Below are positions 1 through 10,115 of a DNA stretch of 64,000 nt, in pieces. The position numbers and the translations under genes were made by a program. The first letter of the stretch is position 1, and the number at the start of each line of letters is the position of its first letter. The DNA is from Adiantum capillus-veneris (taxonomy: Eukaryota > Streptophyta > Polypodiopsida > Polypodiales > Pteridaceae), in NCBI GenBank assembly GCA_014529385.2, contig CM043968.1:30951513-31015512 (forward strand). Direction: 5' to 3'. The notes under the pieces are model-generated. The model was not told the DNA's origin and ran no database searches. It was given only the letters and a program-made list of their open reading frames with translations.

Positions 1-1721
1 TCCACCATCGTCAGTGCATAAGCATTTAAGCTTCTTGCCACTCTGATTCTCCACAAGTGTCACAAACGTTTTGAAAACACTAAACGCTTCATCCTTGTGC
101 TTGAGAAAGTAAACCCATACTTTCCTCGAGTAATCATCTATAAATGTCATAAAGTAAGAAGCTCCCCCTAGAGATAGGTTAGGCATAGGTCCACACAAAT
201 CACTATGAACAAGTGCCAACTGTGTATCTCTTCTACTGCTTCTATGCTTATGTGGCTGCTGTGTTTGCTTACCATACAGACAATGTTCACAGAATTCAAA
301 ATCATGAAATGAAAAGCCAGGCAAATAACCAGAACGAGACAAGATTTCCATTCCCTTCTTAGACATATGTCCTAACCGGCTATGCCACAAAGAAACGTTC
401 GGCTGCTCGGTTACATTGATTACATTTTTAGAGACATTTGACACATAAATCATGTAAATTCCTCCAGACTTTACTCCATGTGCTACTGTCATAGAACCCT
501 TGGATATCTTCCACATGTTCTGTCCAAAAGTGGTGACGTAGCCAGCATCATCAAGTAAACCTGTGCTGATCAAGCTCTTTGTAATTGCGGGAACATGTCT
601 CACATTCTTCAGCGTGAAAGAAGAGCCATTCTGAAACTTCAATTGAACATCTCCAACACCTAAGATCTCACATGTCTGCCCATTGCCTAGCCGAACATGA
701 TCTTTAGTGGTCACATAAGAGGTAAACCACTCCTTGTTTGGAGACACATGAAGTGATGCCCCTGAGTCTATAATCCAGTCACTCAGTGCATTTCCATCAG
801 ATGCTGTAAGAAGAGCTGAGTCCATTGTATTCTTCAAGAAGTAGATGTCTCCTGACACTAGACTGTCATCCTCTGCAACAGTGTTTGTCACATTTATTTC
901 TTGGATCTTCACTGAGGACTTGTTCTTCTCACCATGGTCTTCAGCTTTCTCTTTGCCTTTTTCTGCTTTCCATTCTCTGCAGTCTCTTTTCATGTGACCC
1001 TTCTTGCCACAATGGTAGCATTCTATGTCACTCTTGCCTTTAGCACTGCAGGACTTGCTACGAGACTGATTTCTCTTTCCACCTTTGTACTTTTCTTTGG
1101 TCCTTCCCCTGACAACTAAGGCTGTTCCTTTGCCTTTGTCCATTGTCTTTCTATTGGTTTCTTCAGTAAGCAGACTTCCTTCTACACCTGCTATGTTCAA
1201 ACCATCTGGAGGTGCAGAATTACTCAAAGCTGTGTGAAAAGTGTCCCAACTTTCCGGCAATGTGATCGACAGGAACATAGCTCTAACAGGTTCATCAAAC
1301 TTGACACCTTGAGCTGACAACTGACTATAGATTGTGTTGAATTCATTCAGATGATTGGACATAGGTGTCCCTTCTTTCATCTTCAAGTCAACAAGCTTCT
1401 TAAGCCAGTATACCTGTGAAGCTGCACTCTGCTTCTCATAAAGATCACTCAGCTTTAACCATGCTTGATAAGCCGACATCTCGTCTGCTACATTGAAGTA
1501 AAAGCTTTCTGCCAAAGTCAGCATAATGGTAGAAAGTGCCAATTCATCCATTTCGCTCCATTCATCTTCGTCCATATCTTCTGGTTTTATCCCCTTGAGC
1601 TTTATAGGTTTTATCTGCTTCTTTTGTACCAACACGTGCCAAATCTGCTTCTTCCACAATGGGAATTGGTTCCATCCAGCTTCTTGATATTGTAAAGAGC
1701 AGTGTCCTGTGATCCAGCCAT
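1..1721 (-). pseudogene. Ty1/copia gag-protease-integrase, left-truncated (copia-3)
   Basis: This is the 5' part of a copia polyprotein, reading leftwards off the window edge. It starts at ATG 1721-1719 (MAGSQDTALYNIKKLDG). A one-base deletion near 1637 shifts the frame, and the next frame is then open without a stop to base 1 (about 545 codons). Visible domains in order: a gag domain (LPLWKKQIW-type start, LKMKEGTPMSNHLNEF), a CCHC zinc knuckle CYHCGKKGHMKRDC at about 1020-979, an aspartic protease motif WIIDSGAS at about 777-754, the integrase zinc-binding region (WHSRLGHMS to FEFCEHCLYGKQ), and integrase core motifs HSDLCGP and TDDGG at the edge. The catalytic DSG is intact. Reverse transcriptase and RNase H would lie beyond the window. 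One early frameshift is the only break seen, so this copy is fairly young. Lineage not assigned. Confidence 0.9.
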
Positions 1722-2800
1722 AGCTACGCTTCACAGTAGTTTACTTTTCTGGGAAAAATTCGGCAGAGTTTCCCCTGTAAACTGACCTCTGAACCAATAT
1801 CAACCTATCAAATGAACCAAGAAAGCTTCAGATTCTGCAAAAATTTTGGCAGAGTCTCCTTTGTAAAATGGCTCTGGTGTACTAAAAACAGACCAAAAAA
1901 TAGCTCAAAAAACACTGTCTCTTTGACACTGTAAGCTGTGGGTAAACATGTCCTGCACCTGTACTGTCTCTGACTGTCTTGTCACTGTCCTGTAAGCATA
2001 GACTGCGACAATGCCTCAACGGCAGTAAATCAAAGATGCAATCCCAACTTTCTAACTCACAGTCAATACATCCTAGCTGCCTATCTAAGGGTGCTCGAGG
2101 GATCGCTCCAAGACCTGTATCACCGAAAGGATCTCAACATTCGAGAATCCCCCAGCTCAATAAAACCTCACTCGACCCTCAACAAAGGCTGCAGTAAATC
2201 TGACAGTACATAGACTTCCCACAAAGTCATACATCCACAAATTTCCCACTGTATGTTGTAACCGCTGCGGCGGTTGTTTGCTGCATGACTCACAGCCAGC
2301 AAACCCTCAACAGACATGCATCATCTCTGACAATACATCCCATGTGGAAGTACCTGCAATGTCAGGATGAAATCTGGAATATCAAGCAGCAAACGCAAGC
2401 TACCTGATGAACTAGTGGATGTCGCCTACAGTCTGTGTGTAGATGCGCCCATGTCGTATGTGACAGGCCTCCAAGAACTGTGAGCCGTCCTTCGATGTGT
2501 AGACAGCCACAAATCAACACTCTGGGAGTGTCGATATCCTCAACACCTGCAGTCGTAGGCCGAAAACCCCAAATTTGCAGAGTCGGATCTGCACCCGTCG
2601 AGACCACGTAGTCGAAAATGGCCTGCGCATACCTTTGTCGAAGCCGAACGGTGGCCGAGATGACCTCTGAATGAAATTCTGAGAACACCGAGCCCTTCGG
2701 GCTCACCCACAAGATTTGGGGCCGTGTCTTCGCCTGTCGAATTTCACTCCAATCTGAGCTGGTGACTCTAGCCTCCTGCAGTGCTGCCCTGAGCCTCGAT
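1722..2800 (-). other. Long 5' leader of copia-3
   Basis: About 1.08 kb lies between the primer-binding site and the gag start codon, much longer than is usual for copia elements. It has no open frame with recognisable similarity. It contains a repeated phrase (ttcggcagagtttcccctgtaaa near 1761 and ttttggcagagtctcctttgtaaaa near 1845), which suggests a local duplication. Small ORFs here show no known domain. Confidence 0.55.
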
Positions 2801-2816
2801 CTGAGCTCTGATACCA
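2801..2816 (-). other. Primer-binding site of copia-3 (initiator tRNA-Met type)
   Basis: On the minus strand this reads TGGTATCAGAGCTCAG, complementary to the 3' end of plant initiator tRNA-Met. It sits two bases inside the 5' LTR end, as expected for a copia element. Confidence 0.88.
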
Positions 2817-2818
2817 GT

Positions 2819-3072
2819 TGAAGGAGTACGAGCGGAAGTGCGACGCGAGAGAGAGTGCGAGAAGAAGAGCACGACGATATGGTGAACTCGCTCTATTGTA
2901 ATGTGTAGAGCATAGTGAGTTCTTATTAGGTTTTTACAAAAGAATATGTGTACATACCTGGCGGCCCGCCCACTTACCTGGGCGACCACATTGGGCTTTA
3001 TACCCCAACAATACCAAGAATCTTGGGTAATCGTTTTGAATATTCCAAACTTTGGGTAGTTTAATTCCAACA
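2819..3072 (-). repeat. 5' LTR of copia-3
   Basis: On the minus strand the LTR begins TGTTGGAATTAA (ending at 3072) and finishes CCTTCA at 2819, next to the primer-binding site: 254 bp with TG...CA ends. A TATA-like TATAAAG is at 3003-2997 on the minus strand. The flanking CACAA (3073-3077) is the likely target-site copy, but the partner is outside the window. Confidence 0.82.
2997..3003 (-). promoter_or_regulatory. TATA box in copia-3 LTR
   Basis: Minus strand TATAAAG within GGGGTATAAAGCCC, about 70 bp inside the LTR start. It probably positions the element's transcript. Confidence 0.45.
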
Positions 3073-3094
3073 CACAAGACATACTTGACTTAAT

Positions 3095-3545
3095 TGAGAG
3101 AAAATCGAGCTATGGAGAGATAATCAAAAGATAAACAAACTATAATCGTGAGATAAACAACTATAATTGGGTTTAATTGAGAAAATTAAAGAAACAAACA
3201 GCTTATTTTAAGGTGATAGAGAGATATACGGGCTTAATTGAGAGAGATTATCGACTTAATTGAGATATAACTAGATTTTATGGATTAATTAAGAGATATA
3301 GTCAGCTAAATTAAGAGCAAATGAGAGATAATTGGGTTTAATTGAAAGATAGAGAGATAATCGACTTCATTGAGTGAGATAATCGGGTATAATTGAGGGA
3401 TAAAAGGACTTAAATGATAGAAATATGAGGATAAACGGCTTAATCAAGACAAAAATTAGGAATGGAGGCTTAATTGCGAGAGGTAACCGGCTTTGATGGT
3501 AATTATGAGAGATAACCAGCTTTGGAGACTTGATTCAGAGCATTA
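3095..3545. repeat. Degenerate AT-rich minisatellite-like tract
   Basis: Many diverged copies of a short unit resembling ttaattgagagataatcgg (for example near 3165, 3233, 3255, 3335, 3350, 3379). Copies vary in length and have point changes. There is no open frame. It could be part of the gypsy-A LTR upstream region. Confidence 0.55.
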
Positions 3546-4626
3546 TTGAGATTAGCATCGCTTGGTGAAGGTGTGTGAGAGAGAGAGTTTTGATAATCTA
3601 TCAAGGCTTACTTTAGAGCAAGAGAGAGAGAGAGCTATTAAATATGGCTTAATTAATGATCAAGCTAAGTGTTAGTTGCTCAGCTAACAAAGCCAAAAAA
3701 AGAGAATCAAAGAAACACCATTCTCATTTTTTATCCCAATTGATTGTTCTAAAACCCTCTGTATTAATGAGAAATCCCGAAGCCGTTGTAATATTGTTGA
3801 TTGCCAATGAATGTAAAGGGGCCGAGGGCTTCCAAATTTGTAGCTTTATGCAGTTCTTAAGCCTTCTCGTTGAGCCCAATTAGCTAGGAATCAATTCTTA
3901 AACTGTGGCTAAGGTATAAAAGCCAATTTTTGTAACTATTGACCTAAGTTTTTGGATAATGAAAGTGAGCATACGCTGCAGAAGCTTACAGTGAGTCTAT
4001 TGTTTTCTTCAATCCTTCGTGTCTCTCTCGTACACTGTTGCATTGTTGTTCCGAGCATACCAATGCGTTCATAGGTGAAAGGTCTTCCATTTAACGTAAG
4101 ATTCTCGCGATGAAAATGTATTTTTAGTCGTGTCTGTCTACGAGCTGTTTTTGCTCCCTATGCACAATACATGCACCAAAACTGGCTTTTGACCTTCGGA
4201 ATAGATAGAGCACATCTAGAGGAAGCCATATAGTTCTTCGGACGTCAAAACCAACTGACCTAAAATAGGTTGTTTATCTTATGTGCGATTTTTTCCAAGT
4301 GTTAGAAATGACATTTGAGCATATGAGAGTGTTACGGATACTTTGCTCATGCTACGCATTAAGTTTCACTGCTTTCAAAGTCTTGTAGCTACACAAATTT
4401 GTCCAGATAAGCTTGAGATAAGGAAAGTAGCTTTTGATGTCTGACACACATTTGACACCGAGTTAGGTAGAAACCACTTAGACTTGGGTTTTCCGAGAGA
4501 TTAGCTATCTCTTGTAGGCTCCATGCATTAATCGGGTCAACTACATCCCATGAATTGACATTTTTATGTATGTGGTTCTTGCTTTGCTAGCATCGATGTG
4601 GTGAGGCTTGGCAGTTGCCAGACATT
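3546..4626 (+). repeat. Putative 5' LTR of gypsy-A (left end not resolved)
   Basis: The right end is set by the primer-binding site at 4628. A TATA-like TATAAAA is at 3915-3921, followed by a leader-like stretch (ggataatgaa, then gtgaaaggtcttcc). The segment from about 3900 to 4690 is recognisably similar to 40130-41040, which has the same order of TATA, ggataatgaag, ctccatgca and primer site. No matching 3' LTR was found, so the left boundary is uncertain. Confidence 0.5.
3915..3921 (+). promoter_or_regulatory. TATA box in gypsy-A LTR
   Basis: TATAAAA in the context aaggtataaaagccaa. The same context (aaggtataaatgccaa) recurs at 40228 in the related LTR, which supports it as the promoter of this family. 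Confidence 0.5.
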
Positions 4627-4627
4627 T

Positions 4628-4645
4628 TGGCATCGTTGTCAAGGA
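4628..4645 (+). other. Primer-binding site of gypsy-A (tRNA-Asp type, decayed)
   Basis: TGGCATCGTTGTCAAGGA differs by a few transitions from TGGCGCCGTTGCCGGGGA, the tRNA-Asp-complementary site common in plant non-chromovirus gypsy elements. Its position just after the LTR is right. Confidence 0.65.
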
Positions 4646-5010
4646 CGAGGCAATTGAGACTAGAGAAAAACCCAAAGCATTCACTTGAATTTCCATTACT
4701 TCCTTGAGTTTTTGTTGGAGTAACACATTTTTTGACTTTATCACGACTGAGAGGTGCTTGAGAGTAGAGATACTTGGTAAGGACCTCGAGAGCTTTAGTT
4801 GGTAGGATGGAGTAGGTAGAGGGCCTTTGAGACGAGCTAGTGGTCGATAAGGGCATCACCTAAGTAGAGAGTAGGGATTTCAGACTGAAGGTTGAACTTT
4901 TCACTTTCTGTATTGTTTTTTCATGTTCAGTAGGAGTAGAGTAAGTAGAAAACCATCAGGATTGCATCTGATTTGAGGTGCACTAAGAACACCATAAAAA
5001 TTGTCAGATC

Positions 5011-5032
5011 TATCTTAGGCGCGCCTAACATA
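5011..5032. repeat. Leader palindrome A1
   Basis: The core ttaggcgcgcctaa (5015-5028) is a perfect 14-bp palindrome. The arms extend to TATCTTAGGCG / CGCCTAACATA with one mismatch. Confidence 0.75.
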
Positions 5033-5307
5033 GATAGGGGGTTTTTGAGACTGACATTGGAAAACTGAACTTACAGGGTGGTAGACCAACTTGAGTAGAC
5101 TACTTCCTTTGATTTTGAAAACATTTGGATCACTAAAAGACCTAGTCAAGCCCAAAATTGAAAAAAAACGCAAATTTTAGAGAAAATTAACAAGGAAAAG
5201 TCAAATGTGGCTAAAACTTGAAACCAAGGTGTGGATAAATCCTAAAACTTATTGGAAAATCAATATGTGACGTAAAAATTGAAAAATGTCAAAATCTAGT
5301 AGAAATT

Positions 5308-5329
5308 TATCTTACACGCATCGAAGATA
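5308..5329. repeat. Leader palindrome A2
   Basis: TATCTT (5308-5313) and AAGATA (5324-5329) flank a decayed centre of the same length as in copy A1. Confidence 0.6.
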
Positions 5330-5578
5330 GAAGTCTCTCCAAAGAGGGTATTTTGCCAAATTTTCAACTCACGGGGTTTATTTAGACCATAATACATCTC
5401 CTGAGAAATTTGTGCAAGTAAAAACATCAAGAAAATTGGAAACCCTTACTACGGGATCAAAACGGGTGACAAAACACTAGTAAATTGTCCAAACTTTGTG
5501 AAACTTATTGTACAAGCTTGAAAACACAAGTAGAAACCAACCCAAGTCATATTGGTCAAAAATGTGCTAAAATAGGGA

Positions 5579-5610
5579 AGATTTATCTTAGGCACCTCGA
5601 AGATAAATCT
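5579..5610. repeat. Leader palindrome A3
   Basis: Perfect 11-bp arms AGATTTATCTT (5579-5589) and AAGATAAATCT (5600-5610) around a 10-bp centre, aggcacctcg. Confidence 0.75.
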
Positions 5611-5720
5611 CTCACCTGGAAGTTTATTTTGTGAAATTGAGACCATGCAAATCTTTGTTAAACTGTGGGGACCCCTTCCATGTGATAGAAATTGAAATTA
5701 CCTCCACAAATAGGTGCAAC

Positions 5721-5742
5721 TATCTTAGGCGCGTCTAAGATA
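5721..5742. repeat. Leader palindrome A4
   Basis: TATCTTAGGCG (5721-5731) against CGTCTAAGATA (5732-5742): a 22-bp palindrome with a single mismatched pair. Confidence 0.75.
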
Positions 5743-6009
5743 ACCAGAGAAAAATTTCATAGCTGGGGCATATTGGGTGTATACATTGCTTGGAAAAAGG
5801 GATTGTAGATATTTTGTGACTTCAAATTGACAACTATGGAATCACATACAGGTTTGAAGTATTGGTGTGCAGGAAATTACGACTTTGCAGAAAAGGATGA
5901 GACAAGGAGAGGAAGCATTGTATCTGAAACCAAGGACAGCTTTCCAAGTTTAAAGTATCTGCTCAACTAAGTTGGGTGAGCCCGATATGAACTTAAGGTT
6001 TGGAGAGTT

Positions 6010-6534
6010 TTGGGAAACTTGGGTACCAGGTCCTTCGAGGAGAATAGGAGTAGAGCATCCATGGAAGAGAGTGTAAACCAAGGGAGAACTTTAGAAACTA
6101 TTGCGGAAGAAGGGTCCAACACCTATACCAACTCAAGCTCCAAGATGTCTTCCTTTTCAACTCAATCGGGAGGTGGGACCTCTCTCAAGTTCAAGCATAT
6201 CTTGACATTCTTCAAAACCAACAAGTATGAGGCCTAGATTTACCTGGATCCTAACGAGGAGTTTGTAGTGAAGATAGATGACCATACCGTGGAGTTTGAA
6301 GAAGAGGTTAGGGAAAACAAACAAGACAACTTCTATGTGGACGGGGTGCAATATCTCAAGATACATGATCCTAATTTAGTAGATAAATGGGGATTGGAGG
6401 TTGATACCCTAATTCCTAATAAGGTTGTGAAAGAAGGACCTCATGTGCTCAAATTAAAAGGATATGACTTGATAGATACCAAACCTTTGAAACGCATACC
6501 TAGGCTTGGAGTCTATTGTTAGCATACTATCCCT
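6010..6534 (+). pseudogene. Region upstream of gypsy-A reverse transcriptase, unrecognised
   Basis: Two interrupted open stretches (6010-6237 and 6268-6522), rich in Glu, Lys and Asp, lead without a large gap into the RT. They include YLKIHDPNLVDKWGLEVDTL and a run of short acidic motifs. The spacing suits the linker before RT in a gypsy polyprotein, but I see no protease DTG or zinc knuckle. Function not assigned. Confidence 0.4.
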
Positions 6535-7296
6535 ATGAGAGATGATGCTAAGCCTAGCAGACAAAGACCATATACCTATAACGAGACATTTGCCAAGAAA
6601 ATCAAAGAAGAGATTGATAAATTCAAAGAGGCCGAGTTCATCTATGAAATCGAGCACACAAATTGGGTATCACCAATTGTTGTGGTGCCTAGAAAGTACG
6701 ACAAACTTAGCGTGTGTGTGAATCTCAAGAAGGTGAACGCCGCCAGTATACGTGATAACTATCCTCTTCCCATCATAGATCATGTGCTAGGATTAGAGTT
6801 GGCAAAGAGGTTTATAGCTTTTTTGGATGGCTTCTCAGGTTACAACCATTTGACTATAGATCTTAAAAATCAACATAAAACGGCCTTCACCACAGAATGG
6901 GGAATTTTTGCTTATCGAGTCGTGCCTTTTGGTTTGACCAATGCACCAGCAACATTTCAAAGACTAATGAGCCATGCTTTTAAGGAATATCTACGAAATT
7001 TCCTGGAAGTATACATGGATGATCTTTGTGTGCACTCCACAAAACGAGAGCGTTGCTTTGAAAATCTAAGATGTGTCTTTGAGCAATGTCGTCTATATAG
7101 GATTTGTTTAAATCGTGAAAATTTCAATTTTAAGGTTAGACAAGGCAAATCCTTGGACATATTGAACGGTATAGCCACAGACATGGAAAATGTGGCAGTG
7201 ATTGCCAAAATGGCTAGACCAACATCAATCAAAGAACTTCAAGAATTTATGGGACATTGTGGTAATACCATAGATTTATCAACATGTATGCAGTAA
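6535..7296 (+). pseudogene. Ty3/gypsy reverse transcriptase (gypsy-A)
   Basis: A 253-codon open stretch with a full RT palm: SPIVVVPRKYDK near residue 47, the catalytic Asp in AFLDGFSGYNHLTID, VPFGLTNAPATFQRLMSH, and the YMDDL box with two catalytic aspartates near residue 161. It ends early by frameshift in the RT connection region (KELQEFMGHCG). RT would copy the element RNA into DNA within virus-like particles. The motif pattern is Ty3/gypsy, and the tRNA-Asp primer site suggests the Athila/Tat side of the family rather than a chromovirus (inference). The same family recurs at 56.2 kb. Confidence 0.88.
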
Positions 7297-7860
7297 TCGC
7301 TAAACCCATTTATAGCCTCATCACACTGATTTTAAGTGGACAAATAAATGTGAGGATCATTCCAAAAGCTTAAACAAGCTTTAACCATACACCAATACTG
7401 AAAGCTCCAGATTGGACTAAAGTGTTCCATGTTCATGTGGATGCTTCAAGCTTTGCTATTGGATGCATGTTAGCTCAGCCAGGAGAAGGAACAACGGATT
7501 TTCCTATCTCTTATGCCACTCGACAACTAAACTAGCAGAAAGAATAACATGACAATTGAGAGAGAAGGCCTTGGTATGGTGTATGCAGTCAAGAAATTTT
7601 GACACTACTTGTTAGCTAACAAGTTTGTCTTTTTCGTCGAACATCAAGCCTTACTCTTGGTGAACAAACTATGCAATATAGGAAGGATAGTGAGATGGTT
7701 CATCATCTTACTTGAATTTGACTATACAATTGTAATTAAAAAGGGTACCATGCACCAAAGAGCAGATCATTTGTCAAGACTCACCACAAGAGAAGCACCC
7801 AAAGGAGTAGACGATGTTTTGCAGGATGCATATATGTTCTTGTGGAAATGATTCCAAGAT
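7297..7860 (+). pseudogene. Gypsy-A RNase H domain, broken
   Basis: Several frames together give RT-connection and RNase H motifs: HVDASSFAIGCMLAQPGE near 7435, ISYATRQLN near 7507, EGLGMVYAVKKF near 7567, then VRWFIILLEFDYTIVIKKG and HQRADHLSRL in the stretch 7609-7851. That is the usual gypsy order after RT. In-frame stops (for example after RQLN) and frameshifts make it inactive. The homologous segment in gypsy-D is 62440-62930. Confidence 0.8.
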
Positions 7861-8105
7861 GGTCGGAAGATCTTGTATATGTAATGACCACAGGTTAAGT
7901 ACATTCCCAAATACCAATCCCTAGTACACCACGATTGATTGAGCAATCCGTCCTATATCAATTGTTGGCTAAAAGGTTATATCGCAAAAACAAGGATTGA
8001 ATCCTGCTTTTGTGCATTAAACTTGAGAAGCAAAAAACCTACTTGAGTCAAGCTCATACTATAGTAGTAGGTCTGAATTTTTCACAAGATTGAACCTTAT
8101 GATGG

Positions 8106-9480
8106 TTGACTTGGTTGGGAGTTTACTCGCCTACCATGAAGAGAGATGTTCATCATTACATGAATGTTTGCTCTCAATGTAAAGAAAGAGCCACCATACC
8201 CCATGCCACATTATTTCAGATTTTAGTGACACCACATTGGAAAAGGTACTTGGTAGAATATCTAAGTAAGAGAATATTCCTAGAAGACATGAGTAAATGG
8301 AGAACAAGGGCAATAGAGATTGAAGCCGCTAACTATATAATGATTGGGAATTAGCTCTATCGACGAGGGAAAAACCAACAACTTAGATTGTGTGCCAACG
8401 AAGAGGGGTATCTTCCTATCTTGGAGCAAGCACATGCCGGTCTAGAAGGAGGCCACTTCTCTCATGAAAGCACCACCAAAGCTATATTGATGGCATGCAT
8501 TTGGTGGCCAACTTTGTTTGGTGATGCAAAAGAATTTGTTCGACAATGTGATTCACAAGCAAAAATGCCAATAAGAATCGATAGTACGCCACTGCGACCT
8601 ATAATGGAAGCATGCGGATTTGCTAAGTGGGGAATTGACTTTGTGGGTTTGATACAATTACCGGCATACAAAACTCAGGTACAATCTATTATTATGGCCT
8701 CTAATTACTTGACCAAATGAACTGAGTAACCAGCCATTATAAAAAATGACGCTAGAACAACTGCTACATTCCTGTAAAAATGCATATTCACTAGGTACAG
8801 ACTTCCTATTGAGCTTGTAAAGTGATCGTGGATCACATTTTCTCAATGAGGTCATGCAACACTTGAATGAGTTCATGGTAATCCATAACAAATCTACACC
8901 CTATCATCCTCAAGCCAATGGTCAAGTAGAACATACAAATAAGATCTTAACTTTGGTACTGACCAAAATTGTAAGTTCAGGGAGAACGGATTGGGAGATG
9001 CATCTTTATTCTGCCTTGTGGGCTTATCAAGTTTCATTCAAAACTGCTTTGAACACGACCTTTTTAATTTGGTATATTGATTGAATGCAATATTGCCAAT
9101 GGAGTTCTTATTATCCACTCTTAGAGTTGTACGCGAGTTGGAATGGAATGGGCATGAGTTGTCAGAATGACTCGAGGACTTAGAACGACTAGATGAAGAA
9201 CGACTAATAGCCATTGCCCATATATATGCAGAGATACAAAACAAAAATAGTTTTTTGACTCACATTTGTTGACTAAAGTTTTCAAACCAGGGTATTTGGT
9301 TCTAGCTCACTCCTTGAGACAACATATACCCAAGTTCAAGAAAAAAAGGACATGGCCCTTTTGTCATTGAAAATGTTTCACCAAGTGGTGCAGTCAGACT
9401 AGCCACCTTAGATGGGGAAATCATGGAAAATTGGATTAGTGGATGTTGACTCCGCAAATACAACCTTCCCTTGACCAATA
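8106..9480 (+). pseudogene. Gypsy-A integrase, broken
   Basis: Zinc-binding region in 8388-8720: AHAGLEGGHFSHEST gives the two histidines, and FVRQCDSQAK shows the cysteine pair decayed to a single Cys. The core begins at WGIDFVG. The second half of the core appears around 8820-9080 (YHPQANGQVEHTNK, IVSSGRTDWEMHLYSALWAY). The C-terminal domain is readable at 9090-9480 in fragments (LDEERLIAIAHIYAEIQ, KKGHGPFVIENVSPSGAVRL). Multiple frameshifts and stops. The duplicate in gypsy-D lies at 63230-64000. Confidence 0.82.
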
Positions 9481-9677
9481 ACCTTTTGCAAAAAATGCAT
9501 GCAGCAAAGGAAAGAAAGATTAAACCACAATAGGTAATTGACAAATCCCTTGAGGAAGAGTGCATCCGTGTTCTAAAGAGAAAAGCCGTAAGACAACCGA
9601 TTCCTCAAGTTATACCACTCAATACTCTCCAAATTTAACCCCTAGTAGAGGATGAGTTCAAGATTGATGACAAGTGG

Positions 9678-10115
9678 ATGGATGTTCTTGATATGCAAAC
9701 CATCGTGAATCTCAAAGAGGAGTATAAAGTCAGGGCTTTAGTAGATACAGGAGCCAAAGTCAATGCAAGCAGCTATTACACTTATTGCAAAGCAACTACT
9801 CAACCACTCAAGAATTATCGAATGACTGTCAAGGGCTGTAACAAAAAATTCACTTCAACTCTAGGAAAAATCAACTTGAATGTTATGGTTCGTGGGTTCT
9901 CTTACCCGCATACTTTCATATGCATAGTGGATGAACATATGAATGAAGACCTACTATTAGGAGTTCCTTGGATGCGAACCTTCAAAGAAATCCAAGATTG
10001 GGATGCCAAAATTCTACAACTTACACTTAAAGGAGGACAACTAAAGGTATCATTTGCATACAATAAAGAAAGAAGCATGAGTCATCGAACACACCTACAA
10101 TTGCTGCTTCTGTAA
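9678..10115 (+). CDS. Retropepsin-like aspartic protease ORF downstream of integrase
   Basis: A 145-codon open frame. It shows the retropepsin active-site loop VRALVDTGAKVNA near residue 23, and near residue 93 the second hydrophobic-Gly motif NEDLLLGVPWM, which in this fold closes the active site. Length (~110 residues between motifs and ends) fits a single-domain retroviral-type protease. In Ty3/gypsy elements the protease normally precedes RT; here it follows integrase by about 200 bp on the same strand. After a frameshift near 10075 the reading continues to about 10290 with repeated Trp-x-Pro-Lys motifs. It may be an extra domain of the element, a 3' ORF, or a rearranged or captured copy. 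Its intactness contrasts with the broken pol around it. Confidence 0.65.
   Translation: MDVLDMQTIVNLKEEYKVRALVDTGAKVNASSYYTYCKATTQPLKNYRMTVKGCNKKFTSTLGKINLNVMVRGFSYPHTFICIVDEHMNEDLLLGVPWMRTFKEIQDWDAKILQLTLKGGQLKVSFAYNKERSMSHRTHLQLLLL

Larger units (their letters stand above)
4646..6009 (+). other. Leader of gypsy-A with repeated palindromes
   Basis: This 1.36-kb stretch has no convincing coding frame. It contains four copies of a palindromic element (about 5011, 5308, 5579, 5721), the first three about 270-300 bp apart in AT-rich filler with recurring phrases such as gacctagtcaagccc. No gag domain could be seen before the RT, so gag and protease have probably been deleted here, judging from gypsy-C, where gag follows a comparable leader. 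Confidence 0.6.

Noticed and set aside
825-1695. Plus-strand small frames at 825-1695
   Set aside because: They are shadows of the open minus-strand copia gag-protease frame.
6535-7296. Endogenous pararetrovirus reverse transcriptase
   Set aside because: RT is followed by RNase H and a clear integrase, with LTR-type primer site and leader, so a Ty3/gypsy retrotransposon fits better.
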